Of a DNA stretch of 64,000 bases, positions 25,533 through 34,263 are shown piece by piece. A program made the translations under genes and the position numbers. Position 1 is the stretch's first letter. The number at the start of each line of letters is the position of its first letter. Under the pieces are notes generated by a model. The model did not search any database and was not told where the DNA came from. It saw only the letters and a program-made list of their open reading frames with translations. The stretch is from Flavobacteriales bacterium (GTDB taxonomy: Bacteria > Bacteroidota > Bacteroidia > Flavobacteriales_F > PHOS-HE28). The DNA lies in contig JAHCIA010000001.1 of assembly GCA_026129465.1 (NCBI GenBank), positions 1-64,000 on the forward strand, given 5' to 3'.

Positions 25533-26834
25533 TCAGCGTTCCACGACCAAGCGTCCGCTCAGCCGCATCCCGTCGGTGCATCGGAGCCCGATCTGGTAGA
25601 GCCCCGGGGCCAGGCCGTCCACTTGGATGGCGTCGCGGTCGTGCGGCAAGGCATGGCGACGCCCATCGGTCCCGATCGCCCAGGCCTCCAGGATGTCCAC
25701 CTCGGTATCCAACACCCGCACAAGGTCAAATGCGGGATTCGGTGCGAAACGCGGTGTCGCCCCAGGTGTCACTTCCACGTTGGTGCCCGTGCACATCAAC
25801 GCGTTCAGGTGCTGCCAGATCTGGTCGTTGTACAGGTTGGGCACGAAGATGTCGCCCGGCAGATTCCCCATGCGCACCACCACCAGCCCGGTGGAGGGCG
25901 ACACGTTGATGATCTGCCCGTTCTTGCCCAGCGCGGCATACACGTCCATGGGGGCGTTGGTCATGGCCGGGCCGTTGAAGACGAATTGCAGCCCCGGCAG
26001 CATGAAGCTCTCCTGCCCATTGAGCCACCACAGGTATCCGTAGGCCTCATTCAAGGATTGCGACGGTGTGATCATGGCATCGTAGTAGGCCACGTCGCTC
26101 AGGATGGGGTTGCCGTCCCAGGCACCACCACCCTGCATCAGCAGGCCAAAACGGGCCATGCTCCGCGCCCCGCTGAAGAACACGATGTTGTCGTCCACAG
26201 GCAGGAACAGGCCGTTGATGCCCGTAGGGACGGTGAGGCGTGTGAAGAGAAAGGTGAACGAGCCCAGACCTGTGGCGCTTTCAAGCACACTGTGCAGCAG
26301 GGTATAAGGCGCGTTGTGATAGGACCAGCGTGTGCCCGGTTCGGCGAGGTAGGTGAGACAGGCGGGGTCCGTGCAATCCAGGTCGCCGCTGTCGTCCAGG
26401 CCACTGGTCATGGTCAACTGATGCCGCACGGTGATGGCTTCCTCCTGCGCCGGGGTGAGACTCGTCCAGCCTGCTCCCAGATAGGTTGAAGCGGGCGCAT
26501 TGATGTCCAGGGAACCTTCCTGCTGGGCGCGACCGACGAGAAAGGCCGTGAGGCTCTTGCCCGCGCTGGCCCAGTACCATGCACTGTCCGTGGTGAAGGT
26601 GCCGAAGTACCATTCCAGCGCGATCCGGCCATCCTTCAGCACGATGAAGGCCTTGGTGTTGCTGCTGGCGAGGAAGTCATGCAAGGCCTGCTCCTGGTCC
26701 GTGCACCAGCCCAGGGCCGAGGGATCCACGGTCTCCCAGGCGGAATTGGCCTGGGGCGCGGGGAAGTAGAGTTGCTGGGCCTGGGCTCCGGCGCCGAAGA
26801 ACAGAACCGCCAGCAGGAGTGGGATGCGCATCAT
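25533..26834 (-). CDS. Beta-lactamase-fold serine hydrolase with T9SS type A tail
   Basis: A 433-residue exported serine hydrolase of the class C beta-lactamase / penicillin-binding-protein fold. Signal peptide at 1-19 (LLLAVLFFGAGAQAQ), SxxK motif SAGK at 90-93, YxN motif YHN at 172-174, and the LMQGGGAWDG segment. Such enzymes act as esterases or D-aminopeptidases as well as beta-lactamases. The C-terminal 80 residues (APNPAFDLVRVL ... SGRLVVER) resemble a T9SS tail, so it is probably cell-surface. It lies in a run of envelope genes on the same strand without tight overlaps. Confidence 0.88.
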   Translation of the reverse strand: MMRIPLLLAVLFFGAGAQAQQLYFPAPQANSAWETVDPSALGWCTDQEQALHDFLASSNTKAFIVLKDGRIALEWYFGTFTTDSAWYWASAGKSLTAFLVGRAQQEGSLDINAPASTYLGAGWTSLTPAQEEAITVRHQLTMTSGLDDSGDLDCTDPACLTYLAEPGTRWSYHNAPYTLLHSVLESATGLGSFTFLFTRLTVPTGINGLFLPVDDNIVFFSGARSMARFGLLMQGGGAWDGNPILSDVAYYDAMITPSQSLNEAYGYLWWLNGQESFMLPGLQFVFNGPAMTNAPMDVYAALGKNGQIINVSPSTGLVVVRMGNLPGDIFVPNLYNDQIWQHLNALMCTGTNVEVTPGATPRFAPNPAFDLVRVLDTEVDILEAWAIGTDGRRHALPHDRDAIQVDGLAPGLYQIGLRCTDGMRLSGRLVVER

Positions 26835-26892
26835 CTTGGATCGGTCGGTCCGTGGGAAGGACGTCCTCCCCGGTGCAAAGTTCGATCCCGCG

Positions 26893-27273
26893 TCACTTGC
26901 GGGTGCGGTCCACCTCGCGCACGAGCTTGCCATTCTCGTAGTGCAGCTCGCGGTGCACCTGGCCATCGGGCGCATAGTCGTAGTGGATGCCATGCTCCAC
27001 ACCGTTGTTCCAGGTCTCCAGGTACTTCTTCGTACCGTTCTCATAGTAGTACACCCACTCGCCATGCTCCACGCCGTTCTGGAACCGGCCCACGTATTCC
27101 AACTGGCCGGTGGGGTAGTACACCTTCTCCATCACCTTCACGGCGTCCTCGCCCTTGCCCTTCATGTAGATCACCACCTCGGGTTTGCCGTTGGGGTGCG
27201 AGGAGGCCACGAAGCGCTTCGTGGAGCACGATACCAGGGCGAAGGCCAGTAGTAGAATGAGGAGGGTGCGCAT
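26893..27273 (-). CDS. YwqK/MORN-like repeat lipoprotein
   Basis: A 126-residue lipoprotein: MRTLLILLLAFALVSCS ends in a lipobox cysteine, followed by repeats of the form YYPTGQLEYVGRFQNGVEHGEWVYYYENGTKKYLETWNNGVEHGI, the YwqK/MORN-like pattern. Proteins of this family are sometimes named antitoxins but no toxin is adjacent, so a structural or envelope role is as likely. Start 27273 places the signal peptide at the N-terminus. A TATCTTGG box (minus, 27283-27290) is one base off the -7 consensus. Confidence 0.8.
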   Translation of the reverse strand: MRTLLILLLAFALVSCSTKRFVASSHPNGKPEVVIYMKGKGEDAVKVMEKVYYPTGQLEYVGRFQNGVEHGEWVYYYENGTKKYLETWNNGVEHGIHYDYAPDGQVHRELHYENGKLVREVDRTRK

Positions 27274-27316
27274 CACGGAGCGCCAAGATAGGAGGATCGC
27301 CGCGCGCCCCACAAGG

Positions 27317-29836
27317 TCAGAACCAGGCCATCACCTTCAGGTTGAAACGGCGCGGGGTGAGGAAGTCCGGGATGGCGTAGTAGCGGTTGCTCACATCCGT
27401 GACCCAGGTGTGGTTGATGGTGTTGTTGATGTTCAAGAGGTTGAAGACCTCCAGGCTCACCCACAGGTCGTTGATGTGGCGCAGGAAGCCGGTCTTTTCC
27501 TGGCCCTTGGCGCCGAGGAACTGCTTGCTGAAGCCGATGTCCACCCGGCGGTAGAGGTTGGTGCGCAGGGTGTCGCTGAAGCGTTCGCCGTTGGGCGGGC
27601 CGAAGGGGACGCCCGTGCCGAAGACCAGGCTCAGATGCACTTTGAAGGTGGGCCAGCGGGGCATCTCGTCCTGGAAGAAGAGGGCGAAATTCACGCGCTG
27701 GTCGGTGGGCCTGGGGATGTTGCCCGGCTCCACGCGGATGCTGTCCACGGCGGTCTGGTCGAAGGTGAAGCCCGGCACGATCTCCACCCCGGCCGCATTG
27801 AAGCGCCGGTAGTAGAAGTCGTCCGTCAGGTCCTCCTGGATGGTCATCACGCTGGCGCCCACCCAGCTCTCGATGCCGGGGATGAATTCGCCGCTGAGCT
27901 TCATGTCCACCCCCGCCGCGTAGCCGCGCGCGTTGTTGGTGGCCAGGTAGCGGATGCGCACGTTCTCCAACTGGTAGGGGATCAGGTCGTCCAGGTGCTT
28001 GTAGTAGAGTTCGCCGGTGAGCTTGAAGGGGCGCTCCCAGAATTCCAGGTCGCGGTCCATGCCCAGCACGAAGTGGATGCTGCGTTGGGCGCGCACCTCG
28101 GGGTTGAGCGTGCCGTTGGGGCGGCGCACCTCGCGGTAGAAGGGCGGCTGGTGGTACATGCCCGCCGCGAACCAGAAGGTGTAATCGCTCTTCACGGTGT
28201 CGCCTTCGGCGGTGATGTTCTTCCAGCCCGGCCGCCAGGTGAGCCGTGCGCGTGGCGAGATCACCGTCTGCCCGTTGAAGGTCCAGTGGTGGGCGCGCAC
28301 CCCGGCGATCAGGCTCCACCAGCGTCCGCCTTCCTGCTCCCAGCGCCAGGTGTTCTGCACAAAGCCCATCGCCCGCACGCTCTCCATGTCCAGGCGGCTC
28401 TTCAACACGGACCTCAGCTCCAGCGTCTCGCCGGTGTTGAGCGGTATGCTGTAGTCGGCGGAATCCACCAGGCTCCATTCGCTCAACCGGTCGGTGATGG
28501 CTTCGGCGCGCACATCGGCGCCCCATTGCAGGTAGCCGCGCGGGCGCTGGAGAAAGCCCTTGTGGGCGAAGCTGTACACCGTGGCATCGAGTTCGTTGCG
28601 GGCATGGTCCAGGAAGGTGCCCACGCCCAGGTCGCGCACCACTTCGCCGAACTGGTCGCTGCTGAGGTCGCGCTCCAACTCGCCCAGCCGGTAGCGCGCC
28701 AGAATGTCGAAACGTTCGCTCTCGCGCGTGCTGAAGGCGCTGCCGGTGAATTTCAGCAGCAGGTCCTTGCTGGCCTGCACGTTCACGTTCAGCGCACCGA
28801 AGAGCGTCTCGAAGCGTGTCACCTCCTGCCCGTCGAAGAACACAGTGAAGCGCAGGGCCTGGTTGAAGGTGCCGAACTCCGTTTCGCGGCTCTGCGGGAT
28901 GAAGCCGTAGCGGTTGCTGCCATAGAGCCCGAGGAAGCCGATCTCCACCGCGTCGGTGAGGTCGTAGGTCCAGTAGGTCTGCAGGTCGGTGTACACGGGC
29001 CGGTAGTCGCCCTCGGTGTCCAGGCCGCTGAGCACAAGGCCGTTGTCGCGGTAGCGCAGCCCACTCACCTGCCGCAGCCGCTGTTTCATCATGGCGCTCT
29101 CGATGTGTACCGAGCCGCCCATCAGCCCGGCCATGGCGCTGCCGGCGAAGGCCTTGGGGCGCTTGTACTGGATGTCCAGCACGCTGCTCATCTTGTCGCC
29201 GTAGCGCGGCTCGAAGCCGCCCGCGCTGAACTGCAGCCGCTCGATCATGTCCGGGTTGGGGAAGGAGAGGCCTTCCTGCTGCCCGGCGCGCGCCAGAAAG
29301 GGGCGGTACACCTCGATGTCGTTCACGTACACCAGGTTCTCGTCGTAGTTGCCGCCGCGCACGCTGTAGCCGCTGCCCAGTTCGCTGCGGAAGGCCACGC
29401 CCAGTTGCCCGGCCAGCAGGGCCTCCACGCCGCCGCGCGGGGTGGGGCTGAACTTGGTCAGCAGCGGATCGATGCGCTCCAGGCCCTGCTCGCGGCGGAT
29501 GCGGTCGCCCTCCACATCCAGGACCCGCAGGGTGGTGAAGCGCAGGCGGATGTCCAGCGTGCGGGTCTCGCCGGGCCGCAGCAGCACGCGGCGTTCTTCC
29601 ACCTGCATGGCGGTATAGCTGAAGCGCACCGTCACGCTGTCGCCGGCGGGGATGGTGATGTCGTAGCGGCCCTGTTCATCGCAGGCCTCGCCGCGTTGCA
29701 GGTCCACCAGGTACACCGTGGCGCGTTCCAGCGGCGTGCCCTGCTCATCCTTCACGGTGCCGCGCAGGGTGGCGGTGGCCTGGCCCAGGACCGCCGCACC
29801 AAGGGCCAGAAAGAGGATCGACAGGAGGGACCGCAT
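27317..29836 (-). CDS. TonB-dependent outer-membrane receptor
   Basis: An 839-residue receptor: signal peptide (MRSLLSILFLALGAAVLG), a carboxypeptidase-like regulatory domain (ATLRGTVKDEQGTPLERATVYLV ... residues about 22-105), a plug (SVRGGNYDENLVYVNDIEVYRPF ... DMIERLQFSAGGFEPRYGDKMSSVLDI), then a long beta barrel ending in the aromatic residue typical of outer-membrane proteins (VMAWF). No SusD partner is adjacent, so it is more likely a siderophore or metal-type receptor than a glycan SusC. The ligand is unknown. Confidence 0.92.
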   Translation of the reverse strand: MRSLLSILFLALGAAVLGQATATLRGTVKDEQGTPLERATVYLVDLQRGEACDEQGRYDITIPAGDSVTVRFSYTAMQVEERRVLLRPGETRTLDIRLRFTTLRVLDVEGDRIRREQGLERIDPLLTKFSPTPRGGVEALLAGQLGVAFRSELGSGYSVRGGNYDENLVYVNDIEVYRPFLARAGQQEGLSFPNPDMIERLQFSAGGFEPRYGDKMSSVLDIQYKRPKAFAGSAMAGLMGGSVHIESAMMKQRLRQVSGLRYRDNGLVLSGLDTEGDYRPVYTDLQTYWTYDLTDAVEIGFLGLYGSNRYGFIPQSRETEFGTFNQALRFTVFFDGQEVTRFETLFGALNVNVQASKDLLLKFTGSAFSTRESERFDILARYRLGELERDLSSDQFGEVVRDLGVGTFLDHARNELDATVYSFAHKGFLQRPRGYLQWGADVRAEAITDRLSEWSLVDSADYSIPLNTGETLELRSVLKSRLDMESVRAMGFVQNTWRWEQEGGRWWSLIAGVRAHHWTFNGQTVISPRARLTWRPGWKNITAEGDTVKSDYTFWFAAGMYHQPPFYREVRRPNGTLNPEVRAQRSIHFVLGMDRDLEFWERPFKLTGELYYKHLDDLIPYQLENVRIRYLATNNARGYAAGVDMKLSGEFIPGIESWVGASVMTIQEDLTDDFYYRRFNAAGVEIVPGFTFDQTAVDSIRVEPGNIPRPTDQRVNFALFFQDEMPRWPTFKVHLSLVFGTGVPFGPPNGERFSDTLRTNLYRRVDIGFSKQFLGAKGQEKTGFLRHINDLWVSLEVFNLLNINNTINHTWVTDVSNRYYAIPDFLTPRRFNLKVMAWF

Positions 29837-29895
29837 CGGAAGCCGGGCAAGATAACGGGAGGCTTCTCCGCGAAGTATGGCCATGCCGATGGTGA

Positions 29896-31350
29896 TCACG
29901 CGGAAGTCCGCCCCGCGCGCCATTCCACCCAGGCCATGGCGATGGAGGCCACCACCAGCGCATGCACGGGCACCAGGTAGCGCGATTGGATGACCATGGG
30001 GATGTGGATCATCCACAGGTAGGCGATCAGGAGCAGGGCGTAGCGCCGCTCATGCCAGCTGCGCCGGTCGCGCAGGATGCGCCACAGGAGGAAGAGGCCG
30101 CCCAAGCCGAAGGTGACCGCTGTGATGAGGAAGGGGGCAAGCATGGCCACCCAGCCACCCGGGCCCGCGGGCCAGCCCACCAAAGGGCGATCGCCGGCAT
30201 CGGGCGTGAAGACCCAGTGCGCCATGGGCCGGTTGATGTTGGTGATCCACAAGCGGATGGCGGTGTAGCAGCGGGTGGCGAGGTAGTAGCCGGGTTCCGC
30301 TTGGATGTTGGCCATCATTTCGCGGCGGATGATGCTGTCCAGCGCCAGGGTGATGCCTGCCGAGCGCGTGATGAAGAGGTCCTTGTGGCCGGCGTCCATG
30401 ATGGGGATGTCGCGGCGGTCGGCTTCGCTCATGAAGGGTTCGGCGGCGGCTTCGATCCGGTCCCATTGCGCGTTGTAGATGGTGTACCAGCGCGCGGCGG
30501 CATCGTCGTCCACCCAGGGCAGGATCTCGCGGCCGAAGAAATTGTAGTGGAAGTAGCGCATGCTGCCGTAGCCGGGGAGGCGGTGCTGCCAGAAGCCCAG
30601 ATCGCTCACCACCGCGCTGCCGCTGATGGGCACGGGCTTGAAGACGCCGTGCGTGCGCAGGTTCCACAGGCCGAAGGGCAGGGGCGCGGCGAGGAGGAAG
30701 ACCACCAGCGTGATGGTGTGACCGCGCAGCATGGTGATGCGCTCCGCACCGCGTGCGAGGAGGAGATCGGCCAGCAGCACGAATAGCGGGAAGAGCAGCA
30801 GCACCGGCCGCACCCAGAAGCCCGCGGCGATGAGCAGGCCGAGCAGGACCGCGCGGCGCATGCCGGGAGTGCCCATGCCGGTGAGCGCGATGGCGGTGCA
30901 GAGGAAGGCCATGAGCGTTTCGGGCAGGATCTCGTGCGCGTAGTGCAGCAGTTGGAACTGCGGCAGCAGCAGCAGCAGTAGTACGTTCTGGCGCAGCAGG
31001 CCATCCGGTCGGCGGCCCGCCCAACGCAGCAGCAGCAGCAGGGTGAGCAGGTGCAGGACCGATTGCGCGACGCGCACGGCGGTGGTGTCCTGCGCGAAGC
31101 GGCGCACCAGCCAGAGGAAGGCCGGGTAGCCGTGCGTGCGGTAGGTCTCGATAGGCGGCTGTTCCAGAATGCCGTGCCAGTAGCTGAAGGCGCCGCGCTC
31201 CAGTCCTTCGGCGAGGCCGAGGTAGGTGGCCTGGTCGCCGCTGGGCTGCTTGCCGAAGACCGCGAAGGCCGCCACCATCATCAGCATATGCAGCGACAGC
31301 AGCAGGTGGCGGGTGCCGCGTTGGGAGAGAAGTCGTTCCAAACGTTCCAT
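29896..31350 (-). CDS. GT39-like membrane glycosyltransferase
   Basis: A 484-residue multi-pass protein with about 11 hydrophobic segments. The first external loop KQPSGDQATYLGLAEGLERGAFSYWHG has the acidic pattern of polyprenyl-phosphate-sugar-dependent GT-C enzymes (PMT/ArnT type), and THGYPAFLWLVRRF fits this class. It probably transfers a sugar from a lipid carrier on the outer face of the inner membrane. It is the last gene of a three-gene operon (4-base gap) after two GT2 enzymes likely to make that lipid-linked sugar. Confidence 0.8.
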   Translation of the reverse strand: MERLERLLSQRGTRHLLLSLHMLMMVAAFAVFGKQPSGDQATYLGLAEGLERGAFSYWHGILEQPPIETYRTHGYPAFLWLVRRFAQDTTAVRVAQSVLHLLTLLLLLRWAGRRPDGLLRQNVLLLLLLPQFQLLHYAHEILPETLMAFLCTAIALTGMGTPGMRRAVLLGLLIAAGFWVRPVLLLFPLFVLLADLLLARGAERITMLRGHTITLVVFLLAAPLPFGLWNLRTHGVFKPVPISGSAVVSDLGFWQHRLPGYGSMRYFHYNFFGREILPWVDDDAAARWYTIYNAQWDRIEAAAEPFMSEADRRDIPIMDAGHKDLFITRSAGITLALDSIIRREMMANIQAEPGYYLATRCYTAIRLWITNINRPMAHWVFTPDAGDRPLVGWPAGPGGWVAMLAPFLITAVTFGLGGLFLLWRILRDRRSWHERRYALLLIAYLWMIHIPMVIQSRYLVPVHALVVASIAMAWVEWRAGRTSA

Positions 31351-31354
31351 GCGA

Positions 31355-32077
31355 TCAGGCCCGACGGCCGGTCCATTTTTCCTTCAGGCAGGCCCACACC
31401 ACGCGCAGATAGGGTCCCCACAGATGCCCCAGCTTCATCTTCGACTCGCCCGCCTCGCGCCCACGCCAGCCGTTGGGCAGCACGGTGTAGCGGGCGTCGC
31501 GCACCATGGCCTTCAGGGGCAGTTCCACTTCCAGCTCGAAGCCTTTCGCGCGCAGCGGCATCACGCGTTCGATCACCGCGCGGCGATAGAGCTTGAAGGG
31601 GTTGGTGGTGTCGTTGTAGCGATACTGGAATACGACGCACAGGAAGAGGTTGGCCAGGCGGTTCATCAGCCATTTCTTCCGCGGATAGCCGGTGACGCGC
31701 GCCCCCTTCATGGCCCGGCTGCCGAAAACGCAGTCCACGCCGCGCTCCTCCATCGCCTGGTTGAAACGCACCAGGTCCTCCGGCGGGTCGCTGCCATCGG
31801 CCATCATGATGGTGACGCGGTCGCCGTGGAAGTGCGAGAGGCCGAAGACGATGGCGCGGCCGAAGCCGTTGGGTCCGTTGTTGCGCAGCGGCCGCAGCTC
31901 GGGGATGGCCAGCCGCAGCTCCTCCAGCACGGCCCAGGTGCGGTCGGTGCTGTGGTCGTCCACCACCACCAGTTCGTGCGGCAGGCCGGCATCGCGGAGC
32001 GCGGCGTGCAACGGGGGCAGCATCATGGGCAGCGATCCTTCCTCGTTGCGCGCGGGGATGACGACGCTCAGGAGCAT
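31355..32077 (-). CDS. GT2 glycosyltransferase, dolichol-phosphate-mannose synthase type
   Basis: A 240-residue GT-A enzyme: LSVVIPARNEEGSL, ELVVVDDHSTDRTWAVL, and MMADGSDPPEDLV, the last giving the metal-binding acidic motif in the position of the DPM1 DxD. It has no C-terminal membrane pair and is of DPM1 length. It likely charges a polyprenyl phosphate with a hexose. Gap 7 bases to the upstream gene and 4 to the downstream gene indicate one operon. Confidence 0.85.
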   Translation of the reverse strand: MLLSVVIPARNEEGSLPMMLPPLHAALRDAGLPHELVVVDDHSTDRTWAVLEELRLAIPELRPLRNNGPNGFGRAIVFGLSHFHGDRVTIMMADGSDPPEDLVRFNQAMEERGVDCVFGSRAMKGARVTGYPRKKWLMNRLANLFLCVVFQYRYNDTTNPFKLYRRAVIERVMPLRAKGFELEVELPLKAMVRDARYTVLPNGWRGREAGESKMKLGHLWGPYLRVVWACLKEKWTGRRA

Positions 32078-32084
32078 GGCCGGA

Positions 32085-33083
32085 TCATTCGTCCACCACG
32101 TTGCGGCGCGCGCCCAGGGCGTCCAGCACGTTGCTGTGGCGGCGCTCGGCCACGAAGTACAGGGGGCGGTCCTTCACGGTGATCATGATCTGCCCGAGGT
32201 ATTCGCTGATCACCACGAAGAAGGCGCAGGTGAAGAAGAAGTAGATGGCCTGCTGGCCGGAGAGCGCCACCCAGCCTGGGGTGTAGTCCTCCTTGAAGAA
32301 GAAGATGCCCGCGATGAAGATGGCGTAGAACAGGTTGAAGAGCGCGCCCAGGGCACCGATCCAGGTGAGGAAGCGCAGGGGATGGGTGCTGTTCTGCGCG
32401 ATGATGTTGACGCCGCGCTGCACCGATCGCCACAGGCCGCGCCCGGCGCGCCAGCGTTCGGGCCGTTCCAGCGCGTAGGTGTGCAGCTTCCGCGCCACGC
32501 CCACGTAACCGCTCTGCACGCTGAGGTAACCGCTGGGGTCGCGCACTTTGAGCAGTTGGTTCACCACGGCGCGGGGCATGGCCACCAGGCGCGTGAGGTC
32601 GGGGTCGAGCGATACGTTGAGCACGCGCCGCATGTAATGGCGGAAGATGCCTTCACCGGCGCGCACCAGCGGACCGCCTTGTGGCTTGTTGTTGGCGCGG
32701 CCGAAGATGATGGCGTCGGCCTCCTGGCATTGGATGATCACCTCTGGCAATTGCTCCATGGGATCCTGCCCCAGCAGCGCCACCACCACGTGGTCGCCGA
32801 TGGCCTGGTCCAGTCCCGCGTAGCTGGCGATCTCCTCGCCGAAGCCGCGATTCAGGCGGATGTAATGGAGAAAAGGGATCCGCGTGAGCAACGGCCCCAT
32901 GCGCGCGGCGTATTCCTCGCCGCCGGAATCGTCCACCAGGATGATCTCGTGGAAGGCGAAGCGTTCGCGCACAGCGACATGCAGCGCCTCGATGCGCGGC
33001 TCCAGCAACGCGGCGGCATCCTGCGGAAGAATGACGATGAAGGAGGCCAGGGTCGCGTTCGACTTCTCCAATGCGTTGGCCAT
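32085..33083 (-). CDS. GT2 glycosyltransferase with C-terminal membrane pair
   Basis: A 332-residue GT2 with a cytoplasmic GT-A domain (EIILVDDSGGEEYAARM; LLGQDPMEQLPEVI as the DxD-like site) and two transmembrane helices at about residues 233-256 and 274-298, the layout of ArnC/GtrB-type polyprenyl-phosphate glycosyltransferases. Start 33083 (MANALEKSNATL) is favoured because a perfect -7 box TACATTTG lies only 5 bases upstream, so the transcript would be leaderless or nearly so. It is the first gene of the operon. Confidence 0.83.
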   Translation of the reverse strand: MANALEKSNATLASFIVILPQDAAALLEPRIEALHVAVRERFAFHEIILVDDSGGEEYAARMGPLLTRIPFLHYIRLNRGFGEEIASYAGLDQAIGDHVVVALLGQDPMEQLPEVIIQCQEADAIIFGRANNKPQGGPLVRAGEGIFRHYMRRVLNVSLDPDLTRLVAMPRAVVNQLLKVRDPSGYLSVQSGYVGVARKLHTYALERPERWRAGRGLWRSVQRGVNIIAQNSTHPLRFLTWIGALGALFNLFYAIFIAGIFFFKEDYTPGWVALSGQQAIYFFFTCAFFVVISEYLGQIMITVKDRPLYFVAERRHSNVLDALGARRNVVDE

Positions 33084-33447
33084 CGGCCAAATGTAGGCGG
33101 TGGGTGGCAGTGTCCCGGTCAGCATCGATCCGGATCGGCAATGACGCGTGTTACAGATCACGTATCCTCTGATGCCATGGGTGCTCGATCAGACAGGGTG
33201 GTCCAGTGACCTCGATGCTCGTAGGTACCGCGTGCGGTGGGTGTCCACGATCCGCGCGGCCGCGCCCGGCTCGGGGAGCTTGTGCTGCGGGCCTGTGCGA
33301 GCCGGGCCGCGGCTTGGATCGTGGTCGCCTTTTGGCTCTACCTTTTGACGAAGCAAAGGGTGGTAGGAGATCGAACCTTCGCGGATATGGCCAGTTGGTC
33401 GAATGGCGACACTGCCCGGTGATGGGCTATCGGTATTTTCGCCCACC
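33084..33447. other. 364-base divergent intergenic region
   Basis: It separates the glycosyltransferase operon (minus) from the sugar-modification cassette (plus). It holds the minus-strand -7 box at 33088-33095 and a plus-strand near-match TATTTTCG at 33434-33441, seven bases before the ATG at 33448. A GTG-started frame at 33237-33422 (plus, 61 codons) would encode one hydrophobic segment (AAAWIVVAFWLYLL), but support is too weak to call a gene. Confidence 0.5.
33088..33095 (-). promoter_or_regulatory. Bacteroidota -7 box, leaderless position
   Basis: TACATTTG on the minus strand, four bases between it and the start codon of the GT2 gene at 33083. With transcription starting a few bases past the box, the mRNA would begin at or near the ATG. 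Confidence 0.6.
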
Positions 33448-34263
33448 ATGGCCGATAAGGATCAAGGCGAACGCCTGCCCGACGCGCTGATCGGCCACAC
33501 CGGCTTCGTCGGTTCCAACCTGCTGGCGGCGCATCCCTTCACGGCGCTGTTCCGCTCCACCGACATCGAGGTTGCACGCGGACGATCGTTCGGACTGCTC
33601 GTCTGCGCCGGCGTGCGCGCCGAGAAATGGATCGCCAACCGCGACGAGGCCGCCGACCGAGCCAACATCGACCGCCTGACCGATGTGCTGGCCACTGTGA
33701 GCGCCCGGCGCGCCGTGCTGATCTCCACCACCGATGTCTACGCCGATACCCGTGGCCGCGATGAGGACCATCCGGCGGACCTCGCCGACAACCAGCCCTA
33801 CGGCCGCAACCGGGCCCTGTTGGAGCTCGCCTTCCGCGCGTTGTTCCCCGAGGCGCTCATCGTGCGCCTGCCGGGTCTCTTCGGTCCGGGCCTGAAGAAG
33901 AATGTGATACACGATCTGATCAAGGACCACGAGGTGGAGAAGATCGACACGGCGGGCGTGCACCAGTACTACGATGTGCGCTGGCTGTGGAAGGACCTCC
34001 AGCGCGCGATGGAAGCGGGGATCCGCACGCTCAACATCACCGCGCCGCCCATGCGTGTGGAGGATCTCTGCGCGGACGTCTTCGGCGTGCGCTACCACAA
34101 CCCCGGTCCGCGGCCGGCCGACTACGACATGCGCAGCAAGAACGATCGCGTGTGGGGCGGACGCGATGGTTACCTGTATGATGCGCACACGGTGCTTGCG
34201 GCGATGAAGGAATTCGTCGCCACCCATCCCGGCCGCCGCCCACTTCACCTGCCACCCGCGTGA
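33448..34263 (+). CDS. NAD(P)-dependent sugar epimerase/reductase (extended SDR)
   Basis: A 271-residue Rossmann enzyme. LIGHTGFVGSNLL is the NAD(P)-binding GxxGxxG, VLISTTDVYADTRG carries the Ser/Asp of the active site, and QPYGRNRALLELAFR occupies the YxxxK position but reads YGRNR, with Arg in place of Lys. RLPGLFGPGLKKNVIHDL is a cluster-specific motif. Relatives occur in lipopolysaccharide loci; the reaction is unknown. It overlaps the next gene by 4 bases (GTGA), and a TATTTTCG box is 7 bases upstream of the ATG. Confidence 0.78.
   Translation: MADKDQGERLPDALIGHTGFVGSNLLAAHPFTALFRSTDIEVARGRSFGLLVCAGVRAEKWIANRDEAADRANIDRLTDVLATVSARRAVLISTTDVYADTRGRDEDHPADLADNQPYGRNRALLELAFRALFPEALIVRLPGLFGPGLKKNVIHDLIKDHEVEKIDTAGVHQYYDVRWLWKDLQRAMEAGIRTLNITAPPMRVEDLCADVFGVRYHNPGPRPADYDMRSKNDRVWGGRDGYLYDAHTVLAAMKEFVATHPGRRPLHLPPA

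Noticed and set aside
26893..27273. Toxin-antitoxin module (YwqK named antitoxin)
   Set aside because: No toxin-like gene is adjacent, and the protein is a lipoprotein, unlike a cytoplasmic antitoxin.
27185..29980. 931-codon reading frame antisense to the TonB receptor
   Set aside because: Long only because third positions are GC-rich; translation is an Ala/Glu/His/Val run without a recognisable fold.
33189..33449. 86-codon minus frame in the divergent intergenic region
   Set aside because: It runs antisense through both promoter regions and has no motif.
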